A stretch of 64,000 nucleotides of DNA from Peromyscus leucopus. Its lineage: Eukaryota > Chordata > Mammalia > Rodentia > Cricetidae. The position numbers and the translations under genes are program-made. Every line of letters starts with the position of its first letter. Position 1 is the first letter of the stretch. Shown here one piece after another: positions 12,746-24,240 of the stretch. The notes below the pieces were generated by a model, which was not told the DNA's origin, searched no databases, and worked only from the letters and a program-made list of their open reading frames with translations. Location: the NCBI RefSeq assembly GCF_004664715.2, contig NC_051083.1, forward strand, positions 101,709,661 to 101,773,660. Direction: 5' to 3'.

Positions 12746-14236
12746 ATGTCCATCAACTGATTAACAGATAACAAAAATTTTAAGGAAATGGATAGATAAG
12801 AATCCATTCATTCTAAGTGAGCCACTCCAGACCCAGAAAAACAAATACTGCTTGCTCTCTTCTCAAATGTAGATGCTAGGTTTGAGTATTTGTGTGTTTC
12901 ATTTGAAGTGCCCATAGAAGATGGGAAGCTATCATAGGGGAAATATAATAAAGGCGTTATGAATGGTGAAATGGGGGGGTGGTGTCTCAGGAGGGGTAAC
13001 TAACACTGAAGTTATTTGAAAATGCTATATGGAAGCCTGCTACTATAGAAGCTTCTGAAATTGTATACCTAAACATATGTAAAAGAAGTCTAAAAGGATT
13101 TATCCAATAACCAAGGCCAGTGCCTCTTCCCAACAACATAGGCTATAAAATCATAATCCCAGTGCCACATATGGGTGACCTTTTTATTGAGTTCTTGGTC
13201 AGTGGGGTCTGATAGATGTCCCACACCTAAAAACTAACAAGCTATTGTCATTGCTATTGGTTACCCTCCAGAGCTTCATAGGAAGATGTTGCTGATAGAG
13301 ACAACACATACTTGAGGAAATCATACTAGTACAAATCTGGAAGTTTCATTCCAATTGGTTAGCTTTCATAGTGCTGGAAATTTCTATGCATGCTGCCAGG
13401 GTAAAAAGTGATCAACAATCTTACATAGCTGCTTACCCTATTGACTACAATAATGACCAACTAGGAAGAAAGGATCACTGGGAAGATCATGGCGTGTATG
13501 TTATGGGAGTAATCAACCACATTTTTATTGCATTTAGAGCCCACTTCACAATACACATGACTAGTATGGTTAACTGGATCAAAAATTCATGGCTAGCTAC
13601 ATCATAGGCCCTGTGAGGGGGATTAGTCTACTATTGGCCTATGAAATGGGCATACTAAATGTCCCCTAATTTTTAAACTCTATATCATAGATTACTGAAT
13701 CTCTCATCTCAACCCTCATCAGAGACATTTCGTTATATAGTAGATGGTGATTATTACAGAGATCCAAAATTGGTCAACATTCAAAGAATAGAAGACTATA
13801 GAGTACTCAGCTTTAAATGGTTCAGGGATCATCACTGAAAAGAGGGATGGAAATATTGTAATGTCCAGGGTAATGTATTTCTGCACACATGAACCTACAG
13901 AAGCTGGGACTGCTTATATAAAACCTGCAAAAGATCAAGCCAGCTAAAATCCCAGCATGGGGGGGAGAGGCTCATTGCAAGTGATGGCTATTGTCAGAGG
14001 GAGAAGCAGTTTTCTCCAGTGATATGGCCCTGAGAAGTTACCCATGCTTCGGTACATGGTCTTTTACCCATTCACATACTGACAGCCCTAAGAAGACTCA
14101 ATGACTTTTTTGAGGAGCACAGTAAAATAAAAAGGAAATTTGGTGGAAAGACAGGGAAGGTAATGGAAGGGGGTGGAATGGATTGGTATTTTGTAAGTAT
14201 GTATGAAATTCTCAAACAATAAAAAAGGGAAAATTC
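12746..14236 (+). repeat. L1 (Lx-type) ORF2 end and long 3' UTR
   Basis: Starts in the last part of ORF2 ('gagccactccagacccagaa') and runs through a long Lx 3' UTR: 'gtgacctttttattgagttc', 'taccctattgactacaataa', 'aagatcaagccagctaaaat', ending at 'tgtatgaaattctcaaacaa' plus A-rich tail. It is near full-length for this 3' UTR. Confidence 0.85.
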
Positions 14237-14744
14237 TCCCCAGAAAGAAAAGCCCAGGACCAGATAGATTCACTGCTGAATTATATGAAATGTTTAGGAA
14301 GATCTAATACTTCCAAATTCTTTCAACAACATAGATTGGGAAGGAATACTAACAAATTCATTCCACAAAGCCAGTCTTATTCTGATATTAAAATCAAAGA
14401 ATGATATAACAAAAAGAGGAAGCTACAAACCAATTTCCCTGATGGATAGATGCAAAAACTCTCAACAAAATACTTGCAAATCAAACTCAAGATCAGTTTA
14501 ACATGTTTATACATCATGATGAAGTGGTCTCTATAAAGAAGATGCAAAATTGTTTCACTATAAGTAAAACAATTAATGGGATACATCATAGAAATAAACT
14601 TAAAGATAGATATCACATAATCATTTCCACAGATGTAGAAAAGGCATATGACAGAGTTCAAAACACCTTTATGATATAATTCCTTGAGAAACTAAGAAAA
14701 TATGGGCCATATTGATTTCAAAAGAACACACACAAACACACACA

Positions 14745-14808
<64 letters not shown>

Positions 14809-16690
14809 TATATATTATATATATATATATATCCAACATTATACTATGCATAGAAAGACTGATAGCATTTCCTATAAAACTGGAAACAAAGCATTGACAT
14901 CAATTTTCCCCTGACCTACTCACTATAATACTAAATCTTAGATATAGCAATAATACCAGAAAAAGACTTAAAGAAGTCAACTATCCCTATTAGCACATGA
15001 CATGACTCCATACTAAAAAGACCCTATAGAATCGCCCATAAAACTTTTCAAACTAATAAACATTTATATACAAAATCAATATATAAAATCAATAACCTTA
15101 ATACATACTAGCTTGCAGGGAAAAATTTAGGAACAACACCCCATTCATAAGAACTCAAAAGAAATACATAGGGAAAAAAACCTACCAATGAATGACAGAA
15201 TTCTACAATGAACACTAGAAGACAATGAAAAGGAAAATAAAGAAACAAAATAGTAGAAAGACCTTAATATTTCTAAATTGCCAGAACAAATACCATGAAA
15301 ATTAGCATATTACCAAAAACAATGCAATTCCCATTAAAATGATAATGTCCTACTTCACAGAACTACAAAACTAGCCAAGAATACATATGAAATCACAAAA
15401 CAACCCTAATGAGGAGGAACATAGCTGGAAATTTCCAAATACCTGACTTCAAACTACAAAGATACTGGCACAAAAACTGATAGGCAGACCAATAGCATAG
15501 AGGACCTACAAATAAACTGACCAAGATACAACCACCTAATGCTTGATAAACCAGTCATAGTAGAAAGGAGACAGCCTATTCAACAAAGGATTCTCCAAAG
15601 GTGGATATACAGCTGCAGAATGAAAATAGATACATTTTATCCCCCCTGTAGAAAACTCAAAGTTGATTGAAGAAATAAAAACTTATTTTAAAACCTGAAA
15701 TGCTGAAACAGCTAGAAGAAAACAGAGATGGATCTCGATTTATGGTAGAATTTTCTGAAGCAAACATCAGTAGCATAAGAATGGGTCCCAAGAATGATGA
15801 AATGAGTGTATATAAAATTAAAATTAAATTTTTCTGCACAGCAAAATAAACTATCCACATAGCAAAGGTGCTACCAAATGGGAGAAAATCTTTATCAACT
15901 ATGCTTCAGACAGGAGGATAATATATTCAGTTTACAAATAATTGAAAAAAAGTTAAACACTCAAATCCCTAAAGTGTCAATCAAAAAATAGCCTAATGAA
16001 ACATACAGATAGTGCTCAAAAGAAGAAACATAAATGTTCAATAACTATTTTTTTAAATATTCAACAGCCCTAATCATAAGGGAAATGCAAAATCAGTGTA
16101 GAGGTTTTGGACAAATTTAAAAATAGAAGTACCATATTACCTAGCTATTTTATTCCTGAATACCTACCTAACGTACTCTATATCTAGCCCATCCAGATAT
16201 ATTGCTGGTCTATTAATAATTGTGAACAAATAGAAACAACATAGATGTCCATCAACAAACAAATTAATAATGTAAATTTGGTACATAAACATAATAGAGT
16301 CTCAGTATACTGAAAAGTAAAATATAAAATTGAAGGAGAAAGAGGGTAGATTTGGAAAGTATATTATTAAGCAAAGTGTCCCAAACTCAGAGATATGAAA
16401 AACTCATGTATTCTCTCTTATGTGGTCCTAAACTGTAAAGTATGCCTATGTATGCATGTATGTAAACAAGGCAAAAAGAGGATAAAAAATGAGTGCCAAG
16501 GATCAATGGGGGATAGTGTTTAGTGGAGAATGGGACAGATATGGCATGGCAGAGGAAAAGAGATGTTACAAGAGAGAATAGACACAGTGTAGGTGGTTAA
16601 TGGGGGAGGAGAATCTATCAAACACATTATTCAAAATATATTCCTGATGTCTCATATCTTGTATGCTAATTAAACAAATGAAAGATATTT
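14237..16690 (+). repeat. L1 ORF2 3' half (reverse transcriptase to 3' UTR)
   Basis: Begins in the RT region ('aagcccaggaccagatagat'; then 'gatgtagaaaaggcatatga', the D-x-E-K-A-Y/F-D-R block) and continues in order to the ORF2 C-terminus and a short 3' UTR ending near 'aaacaaatgaaagatattta'. Many stops and indels make it a dead copy. It lies directly after the tail of the preceding L1. Confidence 0.9.
14724..14838. repeat. (CA)n-(TA)n compound microsatellite
   Basis: A CA run followed by TA runs, interrupting the L1 RT region. Reading frames through it (His/Thr, Tyr/Ile) are artefacts. Confidence 0.95.
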
Positions 16691-17149
16691 AAAAACAACA
16701 ACAACACAAAATTCGGTGTTAGACTAGACCAGCATTAGAGCAGTGTCTATGTTGCCAGTTAAAGTAAGTCAGTATTTCTGTCTCCATTTCTACTTCTGTA
16801 ATGTGAAGCTGTTATATAATACTGGGAGTAACTGTTGTGATTATTGTAAAGATGGAAAAAAAAGTTTCATAATTTGGCTGAAAAGAATATATATTGCTGC
16901 AACCCACAAGACTTGGGTTTTAGAACCATGACTAGTGGCAGTGATTGATGAACAAAGGACAGGTACATGTATAGAAAAGCTGGGGTCAGGTAGGAGTGTG
17001 TACTGTGATGGAGAGTACTTGCTACTTTTGTCAACCTAGAGCCTCAGGGAGGCAGGTAAGCTACACTAGGTAGGAAGTCTACATAGGTGACGATTCTCTG
17101 CCTATAAATATGCTAAAAGGAAGAAGCTGCAGTTACTAGTTTTTTTACA
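16691..17149. other. No gene seen
   Basis: Short stretch between two L1s. The 3' part could be the 5' UTR of the next L1, but I see no monomer repeats. Confidence 0.4.
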
Positions 17150-18560
17150 CACCGATAAACATTCATACTTGGAACAGAAGAATGTGTTATTCACAACTCC
17201 CGCAAAAGCCCCCTGCTTTCTCAAAGGCTACACCAACACACAAAACTCCAAGTAAGCCCTCTGCCCATAGACCATCAACACTCCCTAAGAGCCCACCAAG
17301 CCTACCCCTAACAGACCCCACTTTTCTTCTCAATATATCTCAGGTACAACTTTATCCAAACCCTCCAGCTTTGTCAGAGCCCATGCCAGTACTCAGCAGC
17401 CCAGAGGTCATACAGGCCACCAGAAACCCAGCAGATACACATTGCTAGACCAGGGGACTCTCAGGTCACCAGAACCACATGCTACTACTCCATCCAGAAG
17501 ATGAAAGATAAAACAGAAACCAGGGAGAAAACATTCATCCAACAAAGCCAACTTAAAAATCTGTACCTAGATCTATAATCACACTAAACCCAGATGCCTA
17601 TCCATCAGTGTAAGAACACAATCAACAACAGCCAGGGCAATATGTCACCAGTAGAACATGGCTATTCTGCTACAGAAAGCCTTGAATATTCCAACACAGC
17701 TGAAATACAAGAAAATGACCTTAAAACCAACTTTATGAAGATGATAGAGTTCCTAAAAGAGGAAATGAAAAAAATCCCTTAAAGAAATTGAGGCAAAGAC
17801 AAAGAAAAATGGAGAAAATGAATAAATCCCTTTACAAATGCCAAGGAAAAAACCAAGAGTTGAAGGAAATAAATAAAACTGTTCAACACCATGAAACGAA
17901 ATAGAAGCAATAAAGAAAACACAAACTGGATATGGAAAATATAGGTAAGCAACCAGGAACCAAAGATGGAAGAATCACCAAAAGAATACAACAGATGGAA
18001 GAGAGAATATCAGGCTTTGAAAATATGATAGATGAAATAGATACACTGGTGAAAGAAAATGTTAAATTAAAAAAAAAATTCCTGACACAAAACATCCAGG
18101 AAATCTGGGACACTAGGAAAAGACCAAACCTAAGAATAATAGGAATATAAGAAGGAGAATAATCCCATCTCAAAGGCCTAGAAAAAAACTTTAAAAATCA
18201 TGTAAAGAAGGGCATGCCTATAAAATTACAAGAAACTTACAGAATACCAAATAGATTAGACCAGAAAAGAAATCCCCTCATCACATAATAATCAAAACAC
18301 TAAACATACAGAACAAAGAAAGAATAATAAAAGCTGCAAGGGAAATATCTAAGTAACATATTAAGGCAGACCTAGGAGACCACAAATGCTGGCAAGACTA
18401 CCATACCCATCAAAGCTTTCAATCATCATAGATAGAGAAAACAAGATATTGCATGATAAAGTCAAATTGATACAGTATCTATCTACAAATCCAGCCCTAC
18501 AGAAGGTGCTAGAAGAAAAACTCCAACTCACCCATGAAAACGCAGGAAATAAATAATCTC
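17150..18560 (+). pseudogene. L1 5' region and ORF1 remnant
   Basis: After a Pro/Ser-rich leader frame (17182-17448), the ORF1 remnant begins near 17594. Its N-terminal part holds 'NTAEIQENDLKTNFMKMIEF', typical of rodent L1 ORF1 just before the coiled coil, and 17932-18150 reads as coiled coil plus the start of the RRM. The C-terminal domain is recognisable near 18410-18510 ('YLSTNPALQKVLEEKL'). ORF1 encodes the trimeric RNA-binding chaperone of the L1 RNP. Stops and frameshifts break it into at least three frames. Confidence 0.85.
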
Positions 18561-18585
18561 ACACCAGCAAAACTAAAAGAAGGGA

Positions 18586-18587
<2 letters not shown>

Positions 18588-18664
<77 letters not shown>

Positions 18665-18668
18665 CAAT
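18588..18668 (+). repeat. (CA)n then (CCA)/(CAA)n repeat
   Basis: Lies in the ORF1-ORF2 junction of the L1. It makes the His-Thr run seen in the 179-codon frame at 18534-19073. Confidence 0.95.
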
Positions 18669-18689
18669 AACAGCAAAATAACAGGAATT

Positions 18690-19402
18690 AGGAATCATAG
18701 GCCATTGAAAAATATCAATATCAATGGGTTTAATTCCCCAGTAAAAAGACACAGACTAAGAGAATTCATGCAAAAACAGTCTCCAACCTCCTGCTACATA
18801 CAGGAAACACACCTCAACATCAAAGATAGGCATTACCTCAGAGTAAAGGGTTGGAAAAAGATTTTCCAAACAAACAGAACTAAGAAACAAGTTGGTGTAG
18901 CTATTATAATATCTAACAAAACAGACCTCAAACTAAAATTAATCAAAAGAGACAGGGTAAGATATTTCATACTCATCAAAGTAAAGATCAACCAAGATGA
19001 TTTTTCAATTTTAATATCTCTGCCCCAAATGCAAAGGCACTACCTTTGTAAAGGAAACACTGCTAAAGCTTAAGTCACAATTCGACCCTCACACATAATG
19101 GGAGGCTGCAATGCCCCACTCTCACCAATGGACAGGACTTCCAGACAAAAACTAAACAGAGAAATACCCGATAACAGACATTATGAACCAAGCGGATCTA
19201 ACAGATATCTACAAAACATTTCATGCCAACACTAAGAATATACCATCTTCTCAGCACCCCTCAGAACATTTTCAACAATTGAATGCATACTTGGTCACAA
19301 TATAAGTCTTAATACAGATACAATGAAATTTAAGTAACCCCCTGTATCCTATCAGACCTCCACAGATTAAAACTGGATTTCAACAACAGAAAGCTTAAAA
19401 AC
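18690..19402 (+). pseudogene. L1 ORF2 endonuclease domain (partial)
   Basis: The frame at 18534-19073 carries the apurinic-type endonuclease start of ORF2: NINGFNSPVKRHR, then QETHLNIKDRHYLRVKGWK, then the VGVAIIISNK strand. The domain continues past a frame disruption ('GCNAPLSPMDRTSRQKLNRE'-like) and up to an SDH-type block just before the assembly gap. This nuclease nicks the target for L1 insertion. The copy is interrupted and dead, or is truncated by the gap. Confidence 0.85.
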
Positions 19403-19902
19403 NNNNNNNNNNNNNNNNNNNNNNNNNNNNNNNNNNNNNNNNNNNNNNNNNNNNNNNNNNNNNNNNNNNNNNNNNNNNNNNNNNNNNNNNNNNNNNNNNN
19501 NNNNNNNNNNNNNNNNNNNNNNNNNNNNNNNNNNNNNNNNNNNNNNNNNNNNNNNNNNNNNNNNNNNNNNNNNNNNNNNNNNNNNNNNNNNNNNNNNNNN
19601 NNNNNNNNNNNNNNNNNNNNNNNNNNNNNNNNNNNNNNNNNNNNNNNNNNNNNNNNNNNNNNNNNNNNNNNNNNNNNNNNNNNNNNNNNNNNNNNNNNNN
19701 NNNNNNNNNNNNNNNNNNNNNNNNNNNNNNNNNNNNNNNNNNNNNNNNNNNNNNNNNNNNNNNNNNNNNNNNNNNNNNNNNNNNNNNNNNNNNNNNNNNN
19801 NNNNNNNNNNNNNNNNNNNNNNNNNNNNNNNNNNNNNNNNNNNNNNNNNNNNNNNNNNNNNNNNNNNNNNNNNNNNNNNNNNNNNNNNNNNNNNNNNNNN
19901 NN
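19403..19902. other. Assembly gap (exactly 500 N)
   Basis: Exactly 500 N, which suggests a fixed-size placeholder rather than a measured gap. By L1 layout it should contain most of the ORF2 reverse transcriptase, about 2-3 kb if the L1 were intact. The two long minus frames of X across it are artefacts. Confidence 0.99.
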
Positions 19903-21413
19903 TATGGGAAAAAAAACCCAGGATAGCTAAAACTATTGTGAACAATAAAAGAACTTCCATGCATATCACCATCCATGATTTCAAGCTGAGCTACAGAGTT
20001 ACAGTAATAATAAAAAACATGGTATTGGCATAAAAACAGCCATGTTAATCAATAAAATTGAATTGAACACCCAGACATAAATCCACACACCTGTGCACAT
20101 CTGATTTTTAATAAAGAAGCCAGAAATACACAATGGAAAAATGACAGAATCTTCAACAAATGGTGCTGGTCCTACTGGATGTCTGCTTGCAGAAGAATGT
20201 AAATAGATCCATATTTATCATCCTGCACAAAACTCAAGTACAAGTTGATCAAAGACCTTAGCATAAAACCAGATATACTGAACCTGATAGAAGAGAAAGT
20301 TGAAGAATAGCCTTGAACGCATTGGCACAGAATCCAACTTCCAGAACAGAATACCAATTGCACAGACACTTAAGAACAACTACCAATAAATGGGACCTCA
20401 TGAAACTGAAAAGCTTGTGTAAGGCAAAGGATACCTACCATCAATCAGACAAAGTGGTAGCCTACCGAATGGGAAAAGATTTTCACCAACTCCACATCCA
20501 ATAGAGGGCTAATATCAACAATATATAAAGAGCTCAAGAAACTAGACATCAACTAATCAACAATCCAATTTTTAAAAATGGGGTACAGATCTAAAGAGAG
20601 AATTCTTTAGAGTAATCTCAAATGGCTGAGAAATACTTAAAGAAATGTTCAACATCCTTAGCAATCAGGGAAAGGCAAGTCAAATGACTCTGAGATTCTA
20701 TCTTACATATGTCAGAAAGGATAAGATTGAAAACACAAGTAACAGCTCATACTGTCGAGGATGTGAAGGAAGGGGAACACTTCTCCAGTGCTGGTGGGAA
20801 TATAAACTGGTACAACCACTGTGGAAATCAATATGGAGCTTCCTCAGGAAACTGGGAACCAAGCTACCTCTAGACCCAGCCATACCACTCTTGGACATAT
20901 ACTCAAAGGATGCTCCATCATACCACAAGGATACTTGCTCAACTATGTTCATAGCAGCTTTTATTTATTTGTAATAGCCAGAAACTAGAAATAATCTAAG
21001 TGTTCCTCAACAAAAGAATGGATAAAGAAAATGTGGTACATTTACAAAATGGAATGTTACTCATCCATTAAAAACAATGACATCAAATTTGCAGGCAAAT
21101 GGATGAAACTGAAAAAATTGTCCTGAGTCAGGTAATCCAGATCCAGAAAGACAAACAGGGTAGGTAGTCATAAGTGGATATTAGTTGTTAAGTAAATGAT
21201 AATCATGCTGCAATTCACAGACCCAGAGAGGCTAAGTAACAAGGACTCTAACGGGGGAATGCATCAATCTCATTGGGAAGGGGAAATAGAATATATTTTG
21301 TGGGTGGGATTGGGAATGAGGGGTCAGGGTACAGAGGGAGAGAGTACAGGGAGAGAAAACTGGAATTAGCAAGCATTTAGGGGATGATGTGGACACCTAG
21401 TACAGTGGAAAGT
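19903..21413 (+). pseudogene. L1 ORF2 C-terminus and start of 3' UTR
   Basis: Contains in order the 'aatggtgctgg' region, 'NKWDLMKLKSLCKAKDTYHQ' and the frame 20645-20974 with 'LWKSIWSFLRKLG' and 'DPAIPLLDIYSKDAPSYHKD', the conserved Cys-rich end of ORF2. The 3' UTR begins near 21240 and is cut at 21413 by the ERV. Frameshifts are present, so no active protein is expected. Confidence 0.92.
21408..21413. repeat. Target-site duplication, left copy
   Basis: GAAAGT; the identical hexamer is at 24564-24569. Six base pairs is the normal duplication for IAP/ERVK integrase. Confidence 0.93.
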
Positions 21414-21736
21414 TGCGACGCGCTCCTCGGCCAGCGAGGAAGAACGACCACCATGCGAGGATCCGTCTCAGAACACACTTTATTGGAGCGCCTCTTGATT
21501 AAGGGAGAGCGGGAGGTGAGGGGCCCCGAGGACTAAACTGCAGCTGCTTATATAGGGAATCAGGCAAACGTGCCGTACTGTGATTGGGTTCCGCCAGAAT
21601 GCTAACACGGGGAGCCACGGGATAGGCTGAGGACATAAGGCCAATTACCATACTCGTGCATCATAGCCAAATATGGAGTTGTTTACAGCTAGGCTACCAG
21701 GAAGCCAGCGCCATCTTTGAATAGCGGCTCCCTACA
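21414..21736 (-). repeat. 3' LTR of the IAP-type provirus
   Basis: 323 bp. By eye it differs from the 5' LTR at only three positions, near 21418, 21594 and 21608, all A/G or C/T transitions at or next to CpG. A TATA box (TATATAA, minus) is at 21548-21554 and an AATAAA signal at 21479-21484. Confidence 0.95.
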
Positions 21737-21750
21737 TCTCCCCCCTCTTT
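21737..21750 (-). promoter_or_regulatory. Polypurine tract
   Basis: AAAGAGGGGGGAGA on the minus strand, immediately next to the 3' LTR. This is the expected plus-strand primer for reverse transcription. Confidence 0.9.
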
Positions 21751-21865
21751 ATTAATTAAGCAGCAGGAGAGAGTATAGGTCTGATTTCTGCAACACAAGT
21801 ATTTCATCCGATCAGGTCCCCACCTCATGATGTGTTGACCGATCGAGGATGAGTTAACTGTGCGT

Positions 21866-22170
21866 AATTGCCTGCATACCTTCCCGAGTGCAATGGACCA
21901 ACCAGTCCCTGGGGTGCAAAGGCTATGCATGTAACAATTGTCCACATACCTTCCCATGTGCAATGGACTAACCAGTCCTAAGGGTGCAAAGGCTATGTGA
22001 CTCCATATGCAGTCAGACTTGCTCTCCTTGAAGGAAGGAAAATGACCTACACTTCAAGTGCAGTGCACAAGCCTGGCATCCTGTGCTCAATACAAGTATG
22101 TGAAAGCTGTCCACATACCTTCCCGAGTGCAATGGACTAACCAGTCCTGGGGGTGCAAAGGCTGTGTGGA
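21866..22170 (-). repeat. Three copies of a ~62-70 bp repeat between env and the polypurine tract
   Basis: Block 'cataccttcccgagtgcaat' ... 'ggtgcaaaggct' occurs at about 21871-21930, 21941-22000 and 22110-22170. The first two are 70 bp apart and the third is separated by about 107 bp of other sequence. It lies just after the env remnant and contributes no clear open frame. Confidence 0.85.
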
Positions 22171-22860
22171 TATTAGGTATCTGGGGGGAGGCGCCACACT
22201 CCAAAGCGGCTAATGCTTGAGTGATAATGACCTTGTCCTTTTTTGTTCGTGCTCGCAAACGGCAGACCAACCACAGACAAAACACGCATCCTCCAAGGCA
22301 GCATGCCAAAAATATACCCTACCCCCACCCATTCTAAACAGGGAAAAGGTAGAAGCAATCCAGGAGGACAGTCCCTCTGCCATGCTGAGGTCCACTTGTG
22401 TGGAGTTGATGGTCACCACCGCCACTCTGTTTTTCCAGCGTCTCTTCAAATTCTCCAGACCAATTTCCTATAAGATAACTGGACAATTGTTTAGACAAAT
22501 TCGCTGCTCAGGAACCATTCTGGAACTGCACACTAGTGACACACAAACCAGGCATTCTCCACTCACAGCCCAATTGGGCCAGCTGCCAAAGGATGGCAAC
22601 TTGTTCTTGTACCAAGTCAATGCACTGGTTAAGCACCATAAGGCCACCTTTCAACTGTGCATTTAGGGAAGTAGAGGTATGAAGGATAGTTTGGAGCCAT
22701 CAACTCCTTCCACCTGAAGAGGCTGAAATGGCCAACCCTGCATCTCTGGAGACAGGGACCAGCTGCAGCAGTTTGAACCTCCACTGCAAAGGTGATGCCT
22801 AGCACCTGGCCCCCAGCCAGCACAAGGATTCCCCATAACCTCTCTGAGAATGATTAGAAT
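22150..22860 (-). pseudogene. env transmembrane (TM) remnant of the ERV
   Basis: Minus-strand frames across this stretch contain a class II ERV TM-like series: a heptad-type stretch with 'QEQVAILWQL' and the following C-rich turn (near 22560-22620), a stretch with 'SSYLIGNWSG' near 22465, a hydrophobic membrane segment near 22310-22370 and a short basic cytoplasmic tail near 22220-22270. Env TM anchors and fuses retroviral envelope. Several stops and frameshifts break it, the SU half is missing, and the upstream edge is a deletion junction with gag at about 22860. No functional envelope can be made. Confidence 0.7.
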
Positions 22861-24029
22861 TCTCCCTTGTGCAGCTCGTGTGGCTGCAAGGACTGCTGCC
22901 GCTAGGCCAGCATTACTTAGCGGTCCCCCAATTTCCCGACAGGCTTTTAGCCAAGCTTCTAATCCTTTCCTTTCCACGGGGTAATAGCTCTTCGACATTC
23001 TTTTGTGCTCTGCTCATACACTAGTTGTTGAACCAGAGGCATATCTGTTTCTACGTCACCAAATATCTTTCCTGCTGCCTCCATCATTCTAGCTACGAAA
23101 TCTGAAAAAGGTTCATTCGGTCCCTGAATGATCTTAGTCAAATTCCCTGATACTTCTCCTTTATTTGGTAATGATTTCCAAGCTTTAGAATAAATCTCAT
23201 TTATCTGTTGATAAACTTCAATAGGATTTGCTGTCTGATTTACGGTCCATTGTCTTTGACCCAGTAGCATGTCAACCGTCCATTGTGGTCGATTATTCTG
23301 GAGGTTGATTCTAGCTTGTACCTGGGATCTATCTGTAACTATAGATTTGAAATCCAGATACTGTCCTGTAGTTAAACATGCTCTGGCTATTTCGAACCAA
23401 TCTGTTGGAGTCATACCCTGAATAGTGAGCCTAGTCAATAATGTTAAGGTATAACTGGCCGTTACTCCGTAGGCTCGAGCAGCCTCTACCAGGTCTTTTA
23501 ATTGTTTATAAGGCACAGGTTCATGATATCTGTTTGTTTGCGGATCTTCAAAGACTGGAAACGCGGACGCTAGCCGCGCCCAGGTGTCTCTCCTGATAAA
23601 ACGACAACCTTCACCTGTTTGCAGATACGAAGGTGTTGCCGGGGGTGGATGTGGTCCCGAAGGCGCCGTTGGTTCCACATTCACCCCAGCAGAAACATTA
23701 TAAGGAGGAGGTCGCTGCCGCCCATATCTCTCTTTTTTATATTCAGCAGCAGCTTCCTCTAAATTTTCCTCCTCATCTGGATCCAATTCATTGTCAGCCT
23801 TTTTAGGCCTACTTAAGTCCTCCCCTTTAAAGTCTAATTCTGATAGACTATCCTGGTGCTTAATTAATGCCTTGCGTCCCTTTCTAATGATTTCCACATT
23901 GCGTTCTTCCTTGAGACATGCATATATAAAACAGCAAAGAACAACAATTGTCATAGGAATGAACACAAAAGCAAGCACAAACGGATTAATCCCAGCCATC
24001 AGCATACCTGGAGAACTTACCGACGTCAT
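22861..24029 (-). pseudogene. gag remnant of the IAP-type ERV
   Basis: The open frame 24029-22959 (356 codons) starts in the leader repeat. A Met at 23999 (MAGINPF) is the likelier original start. A hydrophobic segment at residues ~17-40 (FVLAFVFIPMTIVVLCCF) fits the ER-targeting N-terminus of IAP Gag. A PPPY motif (RQRPPPYN) is at ~105-112, and a capsid with the major homology region (QGPNEPFSDFVARM) at ~305-320. The frame stops at 22959, but capsid-like sequence (GLEAWLKACREIGG) continues in the next frame (22998-22663), so a 1-nt indel lies near 22965-22980. Nucleocapsid zinc knuckles are missing. Gag builds the intracisternal particle; this copy lacks the part that binds RNA. Confidence 0.88.
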
Positions 24030-24113
24030 CGCCGTTCCTGGCGACTTACTGACGTCACCGTTCCTAGAGAACTCACCGACGTCACCGTTCCTGGAGAACT
24101 CACCGACGTCACC
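24003..24113 (-). repeat. 27-29 bp leader repeat, four units
   Basis: Four units of the type GTCGGTGAGTTCTCCAGGAA (minus) cover the leader just upstream of gag. Each carries a splice-donor-like core: GTAAGT (24015-24020 and 24044-24049) or GTGAGT (24071-24076 and 24098-24103). Each also has a GACGTC core, and one is a perfect CRE palindrome TGACGTCA at 24050-24057. The first Met of the long gag frame falls in the last unit. Confidence 0.85.
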
Positions 24114-24154
24114 GCTCCGTGTGCTGAGTTCTGAATCCTCTTCGACCCCTCACC

Positions 24155-24240
24155 TGGTGTCTGAAGTTTCCTTCCCTTCCCAGGTTTCGGTACCAGTTGG
24201 TGTCCGAAGTTTCCTTCCCTTCCCGGGTTTCGGCACCAGT
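24155..24240 (-). repeat. Tandem 43-bp duplication containing the primer binding site
   Basis: Units 24155-24197 and 24198-24240 are each 43 bp and differ at three positions, all transitions. The unit next to the LTR holds the perfect primer site; the second holds a copy with two changes at 24178-24195. Confidence 0.93.
24221..24238 (-). promoter_or_regulatory. Primer binding site, tRNA-Phe
   Basis: Minus strand reads TGGTGCCGAAACCCGGGA, complementary to the 3' end of tRNA-Phe, the IAP primer. It sits two bases (AC) after the LTR, as is normal. Confidence 0.93.

Noticed and set aside
19367..19984. Two minus frames of about 200 codons
   Set aside because: They consist almost entirely of the 500 N of the assembly gap.
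22217..22666. 149-codon + frame opposite the env remnant
   Set aside because: Antisense of a recognisable env TM relic; no similarity of its own.
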